Assembly: GCA_001724265.1 (NCBI GenBank)
Contig: MEDY01000171.1
Coordinates: 36,447 to 100,446 of the forward strand
Direction: 5' to 3'
DNA length: 64,000 bases
Source of the DNA: Rhizaria sp. SCN 62-66
Taxonomy: Eukaryota > Rhizaria, unplaced
Shown here: in pieces, positions 1 through 10,451 of the stretch
How the letters are laid out: the number at the start of each line of letters is the position of its first letter
How positions within the stretch are numbered: the first letter of the stretch is position 1
Program-made: the position numbers and the translations under genes
Notes under the pieces: generated by a model
What the model saw: the letters and a program-made list of their open reading frames with translations, nothing else
What the model was told of the DNA's origin: nothing
The model's database searches: none

Positions 1-2062
1 GACCTGCGTGCCAAGCGTAACTTGGGCCGGGATAAAGCTCGACGAGCTTGAGGCAGAAGTGCGCGCTGCAGCGGCGCCAGCAGCAAGACGACGGCGCTTG
101 ACTTGCTCCATCAGTGATTCTTCCTTCGCGGCGACTGCGGCTTCGGCGACGCTCGCATCCGAGTCAGCGTCAGAGTCCGACGAGGCTGCAAGTACGACCG
201 CACCGGACGCGCCAGCGGCCGGCGACGACGACGACGACGACTGCGACAGTAACGACATCACAACGCTCTCGCGGGCTGGTGCGCGTCCACGGGAGGCGAG
301 CATGTCAAAGCCGCTGCGCGCGGGCGCGGCGGCCTCGACCGTAACCGGGCCCAGCGGCGGCAGCGCGCGGGCCTTGGACAGCTGCGGCTGCAGCCTGCGC
401 CCGATCGGCCACGCAGCTACACCAGCGTCCGCAGAGCCAACAGATCCGGGCGTAACGCCCACGGTTACTGGCCCCATGCGGCGTGGGGCGGTCGCTGCGG
501 CTGTAGCTCCTGTTGCGGAGGCTGAGGCTGCAGCAGGCGCGCCAGCGAAGACCGCCGCTCCGGGCACTGCGATAACGGTGGCGGTGAGCGGCGAGCTGCG
601 CAGGCGGCGCGGCGCCCAGCCTCGCAGTTGCGTGACCACGTCGCCCGCGCGCACCTCGCCGTCGCTGCCACTGCCGCTGGAGTCGCTGCCGACCTCGCTT
701 GCACTGGCGCTGCTGCCACGCACACTCGCAATCGCGCTCGCACTCGCGCTGGCGCCTGCGCTGCCCGCAGTCTGCTCGCCGCTGCTGCTGTCGCGGCTGC
801 AGCTGCTGCTCGCACTGCCGCTGCCGCTGCTACTACTGCCAGGCACCCGCGTAGCGGCGCGCCCACGCTGCCGCCGTCGCGCGCTGGCATGCGGCTTGAC
901 TTCGAGCACGACGGGCCGCAGCGCCGACGCGGCGCGGTGCCGCCGGCTCTCCTGCATAAACCCCGCACCAGCGCCCGCGCCGGTGTGTTTGTCAGCGCCG
1001 TGCGGGGCCACGGAAACCGTGACTGCGGCGCGCAGCGGCGACGGCGGGCGGGGCCCCGTGGCGGGCGCGCCGGGCCAGTCGCCGGTCTGTTTCCCGGGGG
1101 CCGCGGCAATGGCGGCGCGGGCCGACCGCGCGCCCCACGCCCCGATCACGTAGTCATCGCTGTTGCCACCGCCGCCGTCAACACCGAAGGCATCGGCAGC
1201 GGCGTCTGCGTCCGCGCTTGCATCAGCGGCGACAGCGCCTTGTCGCGTGCGTTGGCGGCGGCGCGAGCCAGAGGACGGCGCGGCGGTGATCTTGCCGGCC
1301 TCGACCGCGGACTTCATCAGCGCCAGAATGTTGCCTCGGTTACCCGCTGCAGCGCTCTGCCCCGTTGCAGCACAAGAAGCGGTGCGAGAGACTGAGCGAG
1401 CGCCTCCAGTTATAGCTGTAGTCGCGGCGGTGGGGTCGTTGGTGGGAGCCGCGGGCGCGGAGTCGGGCGTGATCAGACTGACGCCATCATCGCCGTCACT
1501 GCCGTCGTCGGAGCAGTTTTTGCGGTCATTCACAGCAACAGCGGCAACAGCGTTCTTCACGCTGGCCCCAGCAAGCGCGGACGCGGGGAACGTGCACTCG
1601 ATCACTGCGGGCGACGCGCGGATCACAGGCGAGACGCGCGCCGACAGCGGCGGCGACAGCGGTGGTAACAACGCAGAGTCCATGACTTGGGCCGGTGCCG
1701 CTGTCGCCGCTGCAGTAGCGCGAGCGCTCCGAGTGCCGCGCACAGTGCGTGAGCGGGTGCGCACGAGGGTCTCGTTGTCGCCGCCGTTGCCGTTGCCGTT
1801 GATGCCATAGTCGTCGTCATTACCGTCGTCGGCAGCAAAGGCAAGTTTGCTCGACGCGGCCGCGGCGGCGCCGGCTCGCGTGCGCGCGGCAGCAGCGCGC
1901 ACGGGCCGTTTGCGCGCGGGCGACGCCTCCACGGCGGCCGCGACGGGCGGCGTCAAGCCCCCGGTTGGCGACGCAGCGGCGGCGGGGGCAGTGGCGCGGT
2001 CGCCGGCGGGGGGCATCGCAGGTGTGGGGAACACGCTTTGCGAGCGCAGCGCAGTCTCGGCC

Positions 2063-2114
<52 letters not shown>

Positions 2115-3015
2115 TTGTTGTTGTTGCTGCTGCTGCTGCTGCTGCTGTTGCGGTGTGGCCGTGCGCTGTGTCAGCGTCGCCCACCCCCCTGCCGCGCCCA
2201 CGGCCTTTGCCTCCGCGACCACGGCCCCTAACCGCTGCCAGCGCCTCGGCCTCGGCAGCCTCGGCAGCGGCCTCCGCGGCGGCCTCGGCAGCCTCCTCCG
2301 CGTCGAGCGCGGCGCGCACGGCGGCCAGAGACGCCGCGTCTGACTGGGCAGCGGCGACGGCCACGCGCGCGCTGCGCCTCGTGCGCGCGGGCTTGCTGCT
2401 TACGGCGGCGCTAGTGTCACCGTCGTCGTTCGCGTTGTCGTCGTTCATGGCGTCGTTGTTTGTGGCGTCGTTGCCGAACTCGAACCCAAAGTCGAAGTTG
2501 AAGTTGTTGTGGTCAAGCGACGCAGAAGCGGCTGCTGAGGGCGCAGGAGGCACGTAGGGCGCAAACAGCGCGTCGCCGTCAAAGCCAAACGCGACCTCTG
2601 ATGCAGCCGGCCCGCTGTAGCCGTCGTCAGCACCGTAAGCGCCGGCGCCGTCGTCGCCGTAATCGTCGGCGTCCGCGTCGTAGCCGAGGATAGAGCGCGA
2701 GCCCGCGTACTGCCCCGGCGTGGCGGCGCTGTCATAGTAGCCGTAGCCAGCGTCATCGTCGTCGCCATCGCCCCCGTCGTAGCTGTCGGACATGTGGTGT
2801 GGCCGGTGCGCGCGGTGCGCGGACCCGGGTTCACCGGATAGCGTCTCTGCGACGCGAGTGGGCGAGTTGTAGATGCGCCGGGCGAACCCGGTCCCAAACA
2901 CGTCACCGCCCTCGGCCACGTAAGAGTCCTGCGCAGAGTCCCACAGCGAGCGGCCGTCGCCGTCACCGGCGCCATAGTCCCGGCTGTCGTCTCCGTGGTC
3001 GTCGTCGCTGTCCAT
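1..3015 (-). CDS. Partial large disordered protein, N-terminal 1,005 codons
   Basis: One minus-strand frame is open from an ATG at 3015 to the left window edge with no stop, so the gene continues outside. The product starts MDSDDDHGDD and is acidic for about 200 residues (many Asp, Gly, Tyr). A short basic RG-rich patch (GRGRGGKGRGRGRG) lies near residue 265. A Thr-Ala repeat encoded by a hexanucleotide microsatellite follows, then long Ala/Ser/Arg-rich sequence. A few ordered-looking islands occur (NILALMKSAVEAGK, DVVTQLRGW). I recognise no domain. The RG patch and acidic N-terminus would fit a nuclear or RNA-associated protein, which is inference only. The opposite strand also carries open frames over much of the region because of the GC bias. 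This frame is chosen because it alone is open for the full 3 kb and begins with ATG after AT-rich DNA. Confidence 0.75.
2062..2150. repeat. Coding microsatellite (GCCGTT)n then (GTT/GCT)n
   Basis: Seen directly: about eight GCCGTT hexamers followed by GTT and GCT triplets. In the minus-strand gene they encode Thr-Ala repeats and short Thr and Ala runs. Likely length-polymorphic. Confidence 0.9.
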
Positions 3016-3544
3016 GGCGCGCAGGCAACCAATCTGGCGATAGGACTCAACAGTTCAGTGGCTGCTGAGAGCCAAGAAAAATTCCTAGAAAGATATTATT
3101 ACAGAAAAAAAAGTAAAATGTCAGTTAAAACCTGGAAAACGTATTGATAACGCAATTGACGAAGAAATCAGCTCACTGACAAGTTGATAAAGCTGTCGAC
3201 TCGAAGAGGTGGTCGGGCGGGAAGTGATGGACGGAGTGGTCGGACCGAAAAATAAAAGTCATTTGCTTCGACAGGCAAGCAAGCCCGACCATAGCCTCAC
3301 GGAAAACTCTTTCGGGAGCGTGTTAAATGAGCGTCGGCAGGCTTATTTTTAAGATAATGATTTATTTGACGCTGTGAACTGTTTTATGCTCTGATAATGC
3401 GCCCCAGAGACGGTTGTGCTCCGCCTGTGGACTTTCCTCGACGCGCATTGTTTTGCGGCGCGCTGGAGGCAAAGCATGCCGTGTGTGTTGGCATTTCGCT
3501 CATCGTTTGTTCTCTTTGTGTGTTGTCATATAGACTCGGTCCCG
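3016..3544. other. Intergenic, divergent promoter region
   Basis: AT-rich DNA between two divergently transcribed genes: the partial minus-strand gene and mitochondrial EF-G. An open frame in phase with EF-G extends back to 3416 but contains no ATG before 3545. No RNA gene or defined promoter motif was recognised. Confidence 0.6.
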
Positions 3545-5749
3545 ATGCTCCGCTCGATGCGCAGCCTTACGGCCGCTGCCCGCGTGCCCGCCGTGTCTGC
3601 GGTGACGCCGCTGTCGGCCGCCCTGCGCCGCAACGCCACCGTGGCGCCGTACATGAAGAAGATGCGCAACATCGGCGTCTCCGCCCACATCGACTCCGGC
3701 AAGACGACTCTATCTGAGCGCCTGCTGTTTCACGGCGGCCGTATCTCTGCCATCCACGACGTCAAGGGCCGCGACGGTGTCGGCGCCAAGATGGACTCGA
3801 TGGAGCTGGAGCGCGAGAAGGGTATCACCATCCAGTCCGCGGCATCGCAGATCCACTGGAAGGATTACACGATGAACCTCATTGACACGCCCGGCCACGT
3901 CGACTTCACCGTCGAGGTCGAGCGCGCGATGCGCGTGCTGGACGCCGCCATCCTCGTGCTGTGCTCCGTCGCCGGCGTGCAGTCGCAGTCGATCACGGTC
4001 GACCGCCAGATGAAGCGCTACAACGTCCCGCGCGTCGCCTTCATCAATAAGCTCGACCGCATTGGCGGCAACCCGTGGAAACCGATCAGCGACATGCGCT
4101 CCATGCTGCAGCTCAACGCCGCCGCTGTGCAGGTGCCTATCGGCGCCGAGAGCGGCTTCAAGGCCGTCGTCGACATCATCAAGCGCGAGTCCATCTACTT
4201 CGACGGCGCCTCCGGCGAGGTGCTGCGCTACGAGCCCATCCCCGAGGACCTCAAAGACCTCGTTGAGGAGAAGCGCGCCGAGCTCATCGAGCGCCTCTCC
4301 GAGGTCGACGAGGAGCTCGGCGAGATCTTCCTCAACGACGAAGTCCCCTCTGTGGAGCAGATCAAGGCCGCGATCCGCCGCGCGACGCTGGCGAACAAGT
4401 TCGTGCCCGTCTTCATGGGCACGGCGTTCAAGAACAAGGGCGTGCAGCCGCTGATGGACGGTATCGTCGACTACCTGCCATCGCCTGACGAAGTCAACAA
4501 CGTCGCGCTCGACGCCGACAAGGACGAGGAGAAGGTGATCCTGTCCCACGAGGAGAAGAAGCCCCTTGTCGCGCTCGCGTTTAAGCTCGAGGAGTCGCGT
4601 TTCGGCCAGCTTACCTACGTGCGCATCTACCAGGGCACGATCAAGAAGGGCGACACGATCTTCAATGTGTCGACCAAGAAGAAGGTCAAGCTCCCGCGTC
4701 TGGTGCGCATGCACGCCAACGAGATGCAGGACGTGACTGAGGCCAAGGCCGGCGACATTGTCGCGCTCTTTGGCGTCGACTGCCACTCCGGTACCACCTT
4801 CACCGACGGCACGCTCAACTACACACTGTCGCCGATGCGCGTCGCCGACCCCGTCATCTCGCTCGCCGTTCGCCCGAAGCTGCCCGCCGACTCGGCTAAG
4901 TTCAACAAGGCGCTCACGCGCTTCGTCAAGGAGGACCCCACGTTCCGCGTGCACACGGACCAGGAGAACGGTGAGACGATCATCTCGGGCATGGGCGAGC
5001 TCCACCTCGACATCTACTGCGAGCGTATCCGCCGCGAGTACGACTGCGAGGTCGTCATCGGCTTCCCACAGGTCAACTACCGCGAGGCCATCACGTCCAA
5101 GGCCGAGTTCAACTACCTGCACAAGAAGCAGTCCGGTGGTTCCGGTCAGTTCGGCCGCGTTATCGGCACCATTGAGCCGCTCCATTCGGAGGACGGCAAG
5201 AAGGACAACGAGTTCGTCAACGCCCTCTCCGGCAACAATATTCCGCCCGAGTTCGTGCCCGCCATCACCAAGGGTTTTGAGGAGGCCTTCAACAAGGGCC
5301 CGCAGACCGGCTGCCCGCTCCAGGGTGTCAAGGTCACGCTCACGGATGGTGCGTCGCACGCGGTCGACTCGAACGAACTCGCCTTCCGTCTCGCCGCGAT
5401 TGGCGCGTTCAAGCAGGCGTACGCCAAGGCCAACCCCGTTGTGCTGGAGCCGTGCATGTCGGTGCAGATCGAGATCCCCGAGGAGTTCCAGGGCACGGTC
5501 GTAGGCGAGATCACGCGCCGCAAGGGCTCGATCGTCAACGTCGACTCGCGCGGCGACGGCTACTGCGTCATCGACGCCGAGGTCGCGCTGGCCAAGATGT
5601 TCGGCTACTCGACCGACCTGCGCTCCGCCACTCAGGGCAAGGGCGAGTTCACCATGACTTACAAGGAGCACGCGCCCATGACCCAGGAGGAGGCTGCCGT
5701 CGTCTCCAAGGCCTACCAGGCCACTCTCCGCGCCGACCCCGACGAGTAA
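3545..5749 (+). CDS. GFM1: Mitochondrial elongation factor G (EF-G1)
   Basis: Translational GTPase that moves tRNA and mRNA through the mitochondrial ribosome. The 734-residue product is close to the usual EF-G1 length (about 750). Residues 1-40 are Arg/Ala/Ser-rich with almost no acidic residues, as in a mitochondrial presequence. GTPase motifs are intact: P-loop AHIDSGKT at 47-54, DTPGH at 114-118, NKLD at 168-171. The stretch [18 protein letters not shown] is the EF-G1 switch region and separates it from cytosolic EF-2. Domains II to V follow, and the protein ends [11 protein letters not shown] at a UAA stop. The start is the first in-frame ATG. No intron. Confident. Confidence 0.97.
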   Translation: MLRSMRSLTAAARVPAVSAVTPLSAALRRNATVAPYMKKMRNIGVSAHIDSGKTTLSERLLFHGGRISAIHDVKGRDGVGAKMDSMELEREKGITIQSAASQIHWKDYTMNLIDTPGHVDFTVEVERAMRVLDAAILVLCSVAGVQSQSITVDRQMKRYNVPRVAFINKLDRIGGNPWKPISDMRSMLQLNAAAVQVPIGAESGFKAVVDIIKRESIYFDGASGEVLRYEPIPEDLKDLVEEKRAELIERLSEVDEELGEIFLNDEVPSVEQIKAAIRRATLANKFVPVFMGTAFKNKGVQPLMDGIVDYLPSPDEVNNVALDADKDEEKVILSHEEKKPLVALAFKLEESRFGQLTYVRIYQGTIKKGDTIFNVSTKKKVKLPRLVRMHANEMQDVTEAKAGDIVALFGVDCHSGTTFTDGTLNYTLSPMRVADPVISLAVRPKLPADSAKFNKALTRFVKEDPTFRVHTDQENGETIISGMGELHLDIYCERIRREYDCEVVIGFPQVNYREAITSKAEFNYLHKKQSGGSGQFGRVIGTIEPLHSEDGKKDNEFVNALSGNNIPPEFVPAITKGFEEAFNKGPQTGCPLQGVKVTLTDGASHAVDSNELAFRLAAIGAFKQAYAKANPVVLEPCMSVQIEIPEEFQGTVVGEITRRKGSIVNVDSRGDGYCVIDAEVALAKMFGYSTDLRSATQGKGEFTMTYKEHAPMTQEEAAVVSKAYQATLRADPDE

Positions 5750-5899
5750 GCGCACCGACTGGCTTGGGTTTGCTGTGTGTGGGGGGGCACGCCAGCAGTG
5801 ACGGTCACTCACTTATTTATCGACCGTTACTGTTGCGCGCTCATGCCACTCACGTTTATTTGTTTTGTCTTTTAGTAATCATTTATGAAGTTTTACTCG

Positions 5900-5955
<56 letters not shown>

Positions 5956-6442
5956 TCCGTAACTTGTTGTGCAATGTCATGTTCCGCAATACATTTCACA
6001 ATCTTACAACTCGACATCACTTTCAAGTACTTCGTGCGGGTTTCAAGTACTTCGGGCGGATAGTGTTTTTATCTTAAATTGTATTTTTATTGTTAAGGCT
6101 TTGGAGATGATAGGGACGTTCTACGTAGGAATGCCGACAACAGCATTCATACGATATTAGAATCCGCTCTTATCACCGGTGCTAATATAAGGGACGCATG
6201 CATGTACAGAGTTAACGCAATTTTCGTGTGGCTTTTTGATCACTTGATCAGGACAAGGTGAGAAGACTAAAGAGAACTGTGCAACCCACGCAGAATAGCA
6301 GCAACAGCAGCAGACACAGAGCAGAGAGAATCACAAGATGCTTCTGCTGAGGTGCTTAGCAGCGCTGAGGAGGCGTGAGGAGTGAGGGCGCGAGAGCGCG
6401 CGCGCGACGGCGCCGACAACGACGGCGGTGCGTGCAGCGCGC
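5750..6442. other. Intergenic, convergent 3' regions
   Basis: The shared 3' flank of EF-G1 (plus) and capping protein alpha (minus). It holds an (AC)26 microsatellite and otherwise AT-rich sequence. The short open frames here have no coding character. Confidence 0.6.
5902..5953. repeat. (AC)26 dinucleotide microsatellite
   Basis: An uninterrupted AC run of 52 bases about 150 bases after the EF-G1 stop codon, probably in its 3' UTR. Confidence 0.97.
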
Positions 6443-7273
6443 TTACTTGCTGCCGTTGACGAGCTCGTCAGCGAGCGAGTGCGCGGCCGAGGTCCAGTTC
6501 ATGGGCATCTTGTTGAGGGGCAGCGCACGGCGCATCGCCTTGAAGGTCTGATGATGCATGTCGATGTACATTTTCTCGAGACTCGCCTGCCACTCGGTCT
6601 CGATCTTCTCCAGCGCGGCCACGACGGCGTCGCCATCGCCTGAGACGGTCACGGGCGGCGCGGCGAAGGCGGCGTTGAGTTGCACGTTGCCGTCCTCGAA
6701 GTAGTGCACGTTGACCTCGAGCTTCGACTCGAGCGCGCCACCCGAGACGGGGACGCGGTATGTCGCGCGCCAGTTGCCGGTCCAGAACGCATTCAGGTTC
6801 GTGTTGATGCCCGAGACGCAGATGGTGAGGTGCGAGGCGTCGGCAAAGACGCCGTAGACGCACTTGTCCTTCTTGTAATGGGTCGACGTGTACTTCTTCA
6901 TGGCGGCCGAGGCGGCGGCGCGGAGAGACTCGTTGGGGCCCGCGGAGTAGCCCGACGCGGCGCCGGTGACGGTCTTCTGCACGTGGTCGATGGTCCACGA
7001 CTTGCCGGTCTCGGGGTCGTAGAAGACGTCGTGCGAAAGCTCGTTAAAGGGCGTGAGGAGGAACTTGGCGCCGGAGGGGTCCTCGACGTGGACGAGCTGC
7101 GCGGCGTTGTAGTCGTGCAGAACCTTAGACTTGACGTCGTTGTTCAGAACGGAAGGGTCCGCCACAAGCTTCTCAACGTCGGCAAGCGCGAACTTGACCT
7201 CATTGATCGGCGCCGACTTGATGAAGTAGTTGGCGATGTTAAGCTTCTGCTGCGGGGTCGCGGAGTCGGACAT
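6443..7273 (-). CDS. CAPZA: F-actin-capping protein subunit alpha
   Basis: Alpha subunit of the heterodimer that caps actin filament barbed ends. The 276-residue product matches the usual length (about 280). Both family signatures are visible: VHYFEDGNV at 189-197 (an exact match to the classic alpha signature) and FKAMRRALP at 244-252. The C-terminal helix and tentacle (SLADELVNGSK) is present, with a UAA stop. The ATG at 7273 is preferred over frame extensions upstream: the sequence just before it (CCCTCGCAG, then 11 bases, then ATG) looks like a 3' splice site of a 5'-UTR intron, and the family begins near this residue. It is divergent from the gene at 8128. Confidence 0.96.
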   Translation of the reverse strand: MSDSATPQQKLNIANYFIKSAPINEVKFALADVEKLVADPSVLNNDVKSKVLHDYNAAQLVHVEDPSGAKFLLTPFNELSHDVFYDPETGKSWTIDHVQKTVTGAASGYSAGPNESLRAAASAAMKKYTSTHYKKDKCVYGVFADASHLTICVSGINTNLNAFWTGNWRATYRVPVSGGALESKLEVNVHYFEDGNVQLNAAFAAPPVTVSGDGDAVVAALEKIETEWQASLEKMYIDMHHQTFKAMRRALPLNKMPMNWTSAAHSLADELVNGSK

Positions 7274-8127
7274 CCTGCTAGGGTCTGCGAGGGCAAAAGA
7301 CGAGTGAGGGGAGGTAGTGGACACAAGTATGTCATGTAAGCACGCGTGTTATAGCATAAAACATGTAAGGATTGCATTAGATATTCTTGAGAAGTGCTGT
7401 TAGCGTGTTCGTGAAGGGGCGGTGCGAAGGATCGTTGAGGCAGAGAGCGACGTCGATAGAAGGAAACGAGCGGATATGAAGCAATCACGCAAAGTGAATT
7501 GAGCTCTCGCAGCGCCTTGGCGTAAAAAAACAGGATGACATAATAGCCGTCAACAAGAGACCATCTGGAGAGGCGGATATCGCGAGCACAACCGTCTGTG
7601 AGGCATGCGAGAGAGAGGGGGGACACACGCTCGGGTTGACACAAGCTTAGCACTGAATTGCACCGTGGCTATGCAGCCAAACGAAAAGAAAATAAGATGC
7701 AGCAATAGCCACATCGATGCTATTCCCATACAAAATGCTACAAAAGTATAAGGCAAACAACTCCCGCCCAGGAGAACGAGATATTGACGTCAAGATCAGC
7801 GCTTAGTCATTGGTCGGAGAAGAATCACACGCGCCGCCCGCCCGCCAATTCTGGACCGAAAAAGTCGTCCCGAGCAGGTATCTTTGAACTCGAATTAAGG
7901 TCACTCAACGTCCGACGTGGGAGTTCATACCACTATGGCTGGGGCTATTTTGCTGTTTTTTGTGTGTGCTTTTAATTATCAATGTGCCGATGGCCCCTGT
8001 CGCTTTGTAGCCCTCCCCTCACCGTGAGCCCATTCACCTTACGCCCCCTTTGCTCTCCGACTTGAAGTTCCCTTCGCCCAACTGTAATGCAGAGAAGCCC
8101 GAAGCATTAAGCCTTGAACCTGGGTAC
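7274..8127. other. Divergent intergenic region with probable 5' UTRs
   Basis: This separates the capping protein (minus) from the 2,001-residue gene (plus). Near 7284-7295 a likely 3' splice site of a capping-protein leader intron is visible on the minus strand. On the plus strand, in frame with the downstream gene, there is an ATG at 7990 and a TAG at 8008. If UAG is sense, translation could begin at 7990. No RNA gene seen. Confidence 0.5.
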
Positions 8128-10418
8128 ATGGATGACATTGACGGCCACGGCGCGCGACTTGCGCGAGCCACGGCCGCCCTTGTGCTCGACCCGCGATACC
8201 GAGCGTTATTGCTCGATGACGACGCCGACGGCCCCCTCGGACAACTTACCGCCGACGGCGCCCGCGCCTGGGTCGGGCCCAGCTCTCTCCGCGCCGCCGC
8301 GCTGTCGGCACCCGTTGCAGCGGACTGGGTACGCGCCACGATCGGTCCGGTGCTGCCCCACGCCACTGCGCGGCCCCTGCCGCCGACTGCGCGCATAGCA
8401 GCACCCGCCGCTCATCTCGCGAACAACTACACCGGGACGCCCCGCGCGGTTGCTGCTGCGGCCGGCACCGCTGCGCTGGAGTTTCTCGCCGCGCCAGACG
8501 CCGCCGCGTTTGAGCGCGCGCTGGGCCACGCCCCCGCAGCGCGCCCCGTGGCCCCTGCGGCGTCGTCCGGAGCAGTGCTCGCCCGTTACGCCCACTTGCT
8601 ATCCGACGCGGACGACGCAGACGCCGACTTCCCACACAGAGGCGCGCACGCGGGCGCCGACGCAGACTTGGGTGGCACCGAGCAGTTTATCCCGTACGCA
8701 GTGGGCGCCGGCGCTAGTGCCCGGAACGGCTACGGCTCCAACGGCTTCAGCTCTCTACAAAGCTCACGCGCTGTTACGGCTGCTACTGCAACGGCGTACC
8801 CCGCAACGAGTGGCGGTGCCGGTGTCCTTTCGCGTTATGCGCACCTGATGCGCGACGCACCGGAGCACGACGCAGCGCAGCATGACGTAACGCAGCATCA
8901 GGATGCGCATCAGCAGAGTGGCACTGCGAACCCCACATCCACAGGATTCTCTGGCGCTGGCGCGGAGTCTTTCGCTGGCGCAGCGAGAGGCTTGGGCGCT
9001 GGAGCTGGCTTTGTAGCTGATTCTGGCACTGGCTTGGGCACTGCTGGCAGTGCGTCTGTTATTGGTGCGACCGCCGCTGAGAATAATACGGCCGGAAGTG
9101 CAAGCGCAACAGTGGAAACTGCGACTGCTGCGGAGGCCGCAGCGAAGGACTCGACTACTGCTGAAGCCTCTCAATCCGCCGCGGCCGCTGTCGCACGCGC
9201 ATCTGATTCTGCCTCAGCCTCTGCCTCGGAGTCGCACATTCCAGCGGCGGCCGAGCTTTTGAACGCCTACGCGGCCGTGGCCGACGCGCCCGCGCGCGCC
9301 TACTCGCTGCTGCGCGCACCGCCCCCCGCAGCTGCACCACCCGCGCCGCGCCAGGCGCACGCGCTGCGGCGCCAGCCCGGCGTGCCGTTGTCATCGCCCG
9401 CGGCTTCTGCGTTGGCGCAGGCGTCAGCGATGCTCAACGACGCCGACGCGCTTGCACGCGCGCTTGGCATCGCTGACGACGATAATGACGACGCCGATGG
9501 TGATTGCAAGAGCAACGACACACGCAATGCTGCTGAAGTTGCGTGCAATGCTGGGTTGCCCCTGCGCGCGCAGCGCTACACGCTGGCGCCGCGCCTTAAT
9601 TTCGCGCCCCCGCGCGTCTCTGCAGTCGCCACCGCGCCGCCCCCGAAGTCGCCCGCGAGCCGCCGCGCGCCCCGCGGACCCGTCAGCAACAGCGCCTCTA
9701 CTGCGAGTAGTGTGAGCGCGGCTGCTGCGGGCGCGGCCGCGCTGGCGGCGTCTTCCCGCGTCGCAGCGATGGCTGTGGTGGCGTCCGCGCTCGTCGCCAA
9801 CGGCGTCGCGCCGCGCTTTCCCACGCCGCCACTGCCCGCGACTGCAAACGCGACCGAAACTGCGGATGTGCAACGCCCAGAGTCTCCCGGGCCCGCCACT
9901 CCGGTCGCAATCCCTGCGACGATCGCTTTGAAGGCTGAGGCCGAGACTAAGACAGACACTGTGCATGAGACAGGTGCTAAGGCGGCCACTGAGACGCTGG
10001 CAAGACCTAGAGTTGCGGCCGGCGTCAAGGTGGAGACCGGGTCTGCGGACCAGCAGGAGGTTGACGCGGAGTGGTACTCAGTCACACCCGTCGCCGGCAG
10101 CGATAACGGCTCACCTGCGGTACGCTCGCTCCAGGCCTCGCCCTCCGGCGCACGCCCCGCCACCGCGGCCGGAGTGCGGCCACAGTCGCCGCTGTGGCCG
10201 CCGCTGCCCGTGCCCGCGCGTCTCGGCCCCGCGCAGTCGCCGCAGCAATCTCCGCTGCAGTCCCAGCTGCCGTCGCCGCTGCAATCGCCGCCGCGGTCGC
10301 CGTCGCACTCGTCCGTGCTGTCGCTGCCCCGCGCGCACTCGCGCGCGCACTCAGGGTCGCTCTCCCAGTCCGCCTCACCCGACTCACGGCCGCTGTCGCG
10401 CTCGCTGTCGCGCTCGCC

Positions 10419-10451
<33 letters not shown>

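Noticed and set aside
3710-5812. 700-codon antisense frame opposite EF-G1
   Set aside because: It is the mirror of a highly conserved gene. The GC-rich third positions suppress stop codons on the opposite strand. No domain in the antisense product.
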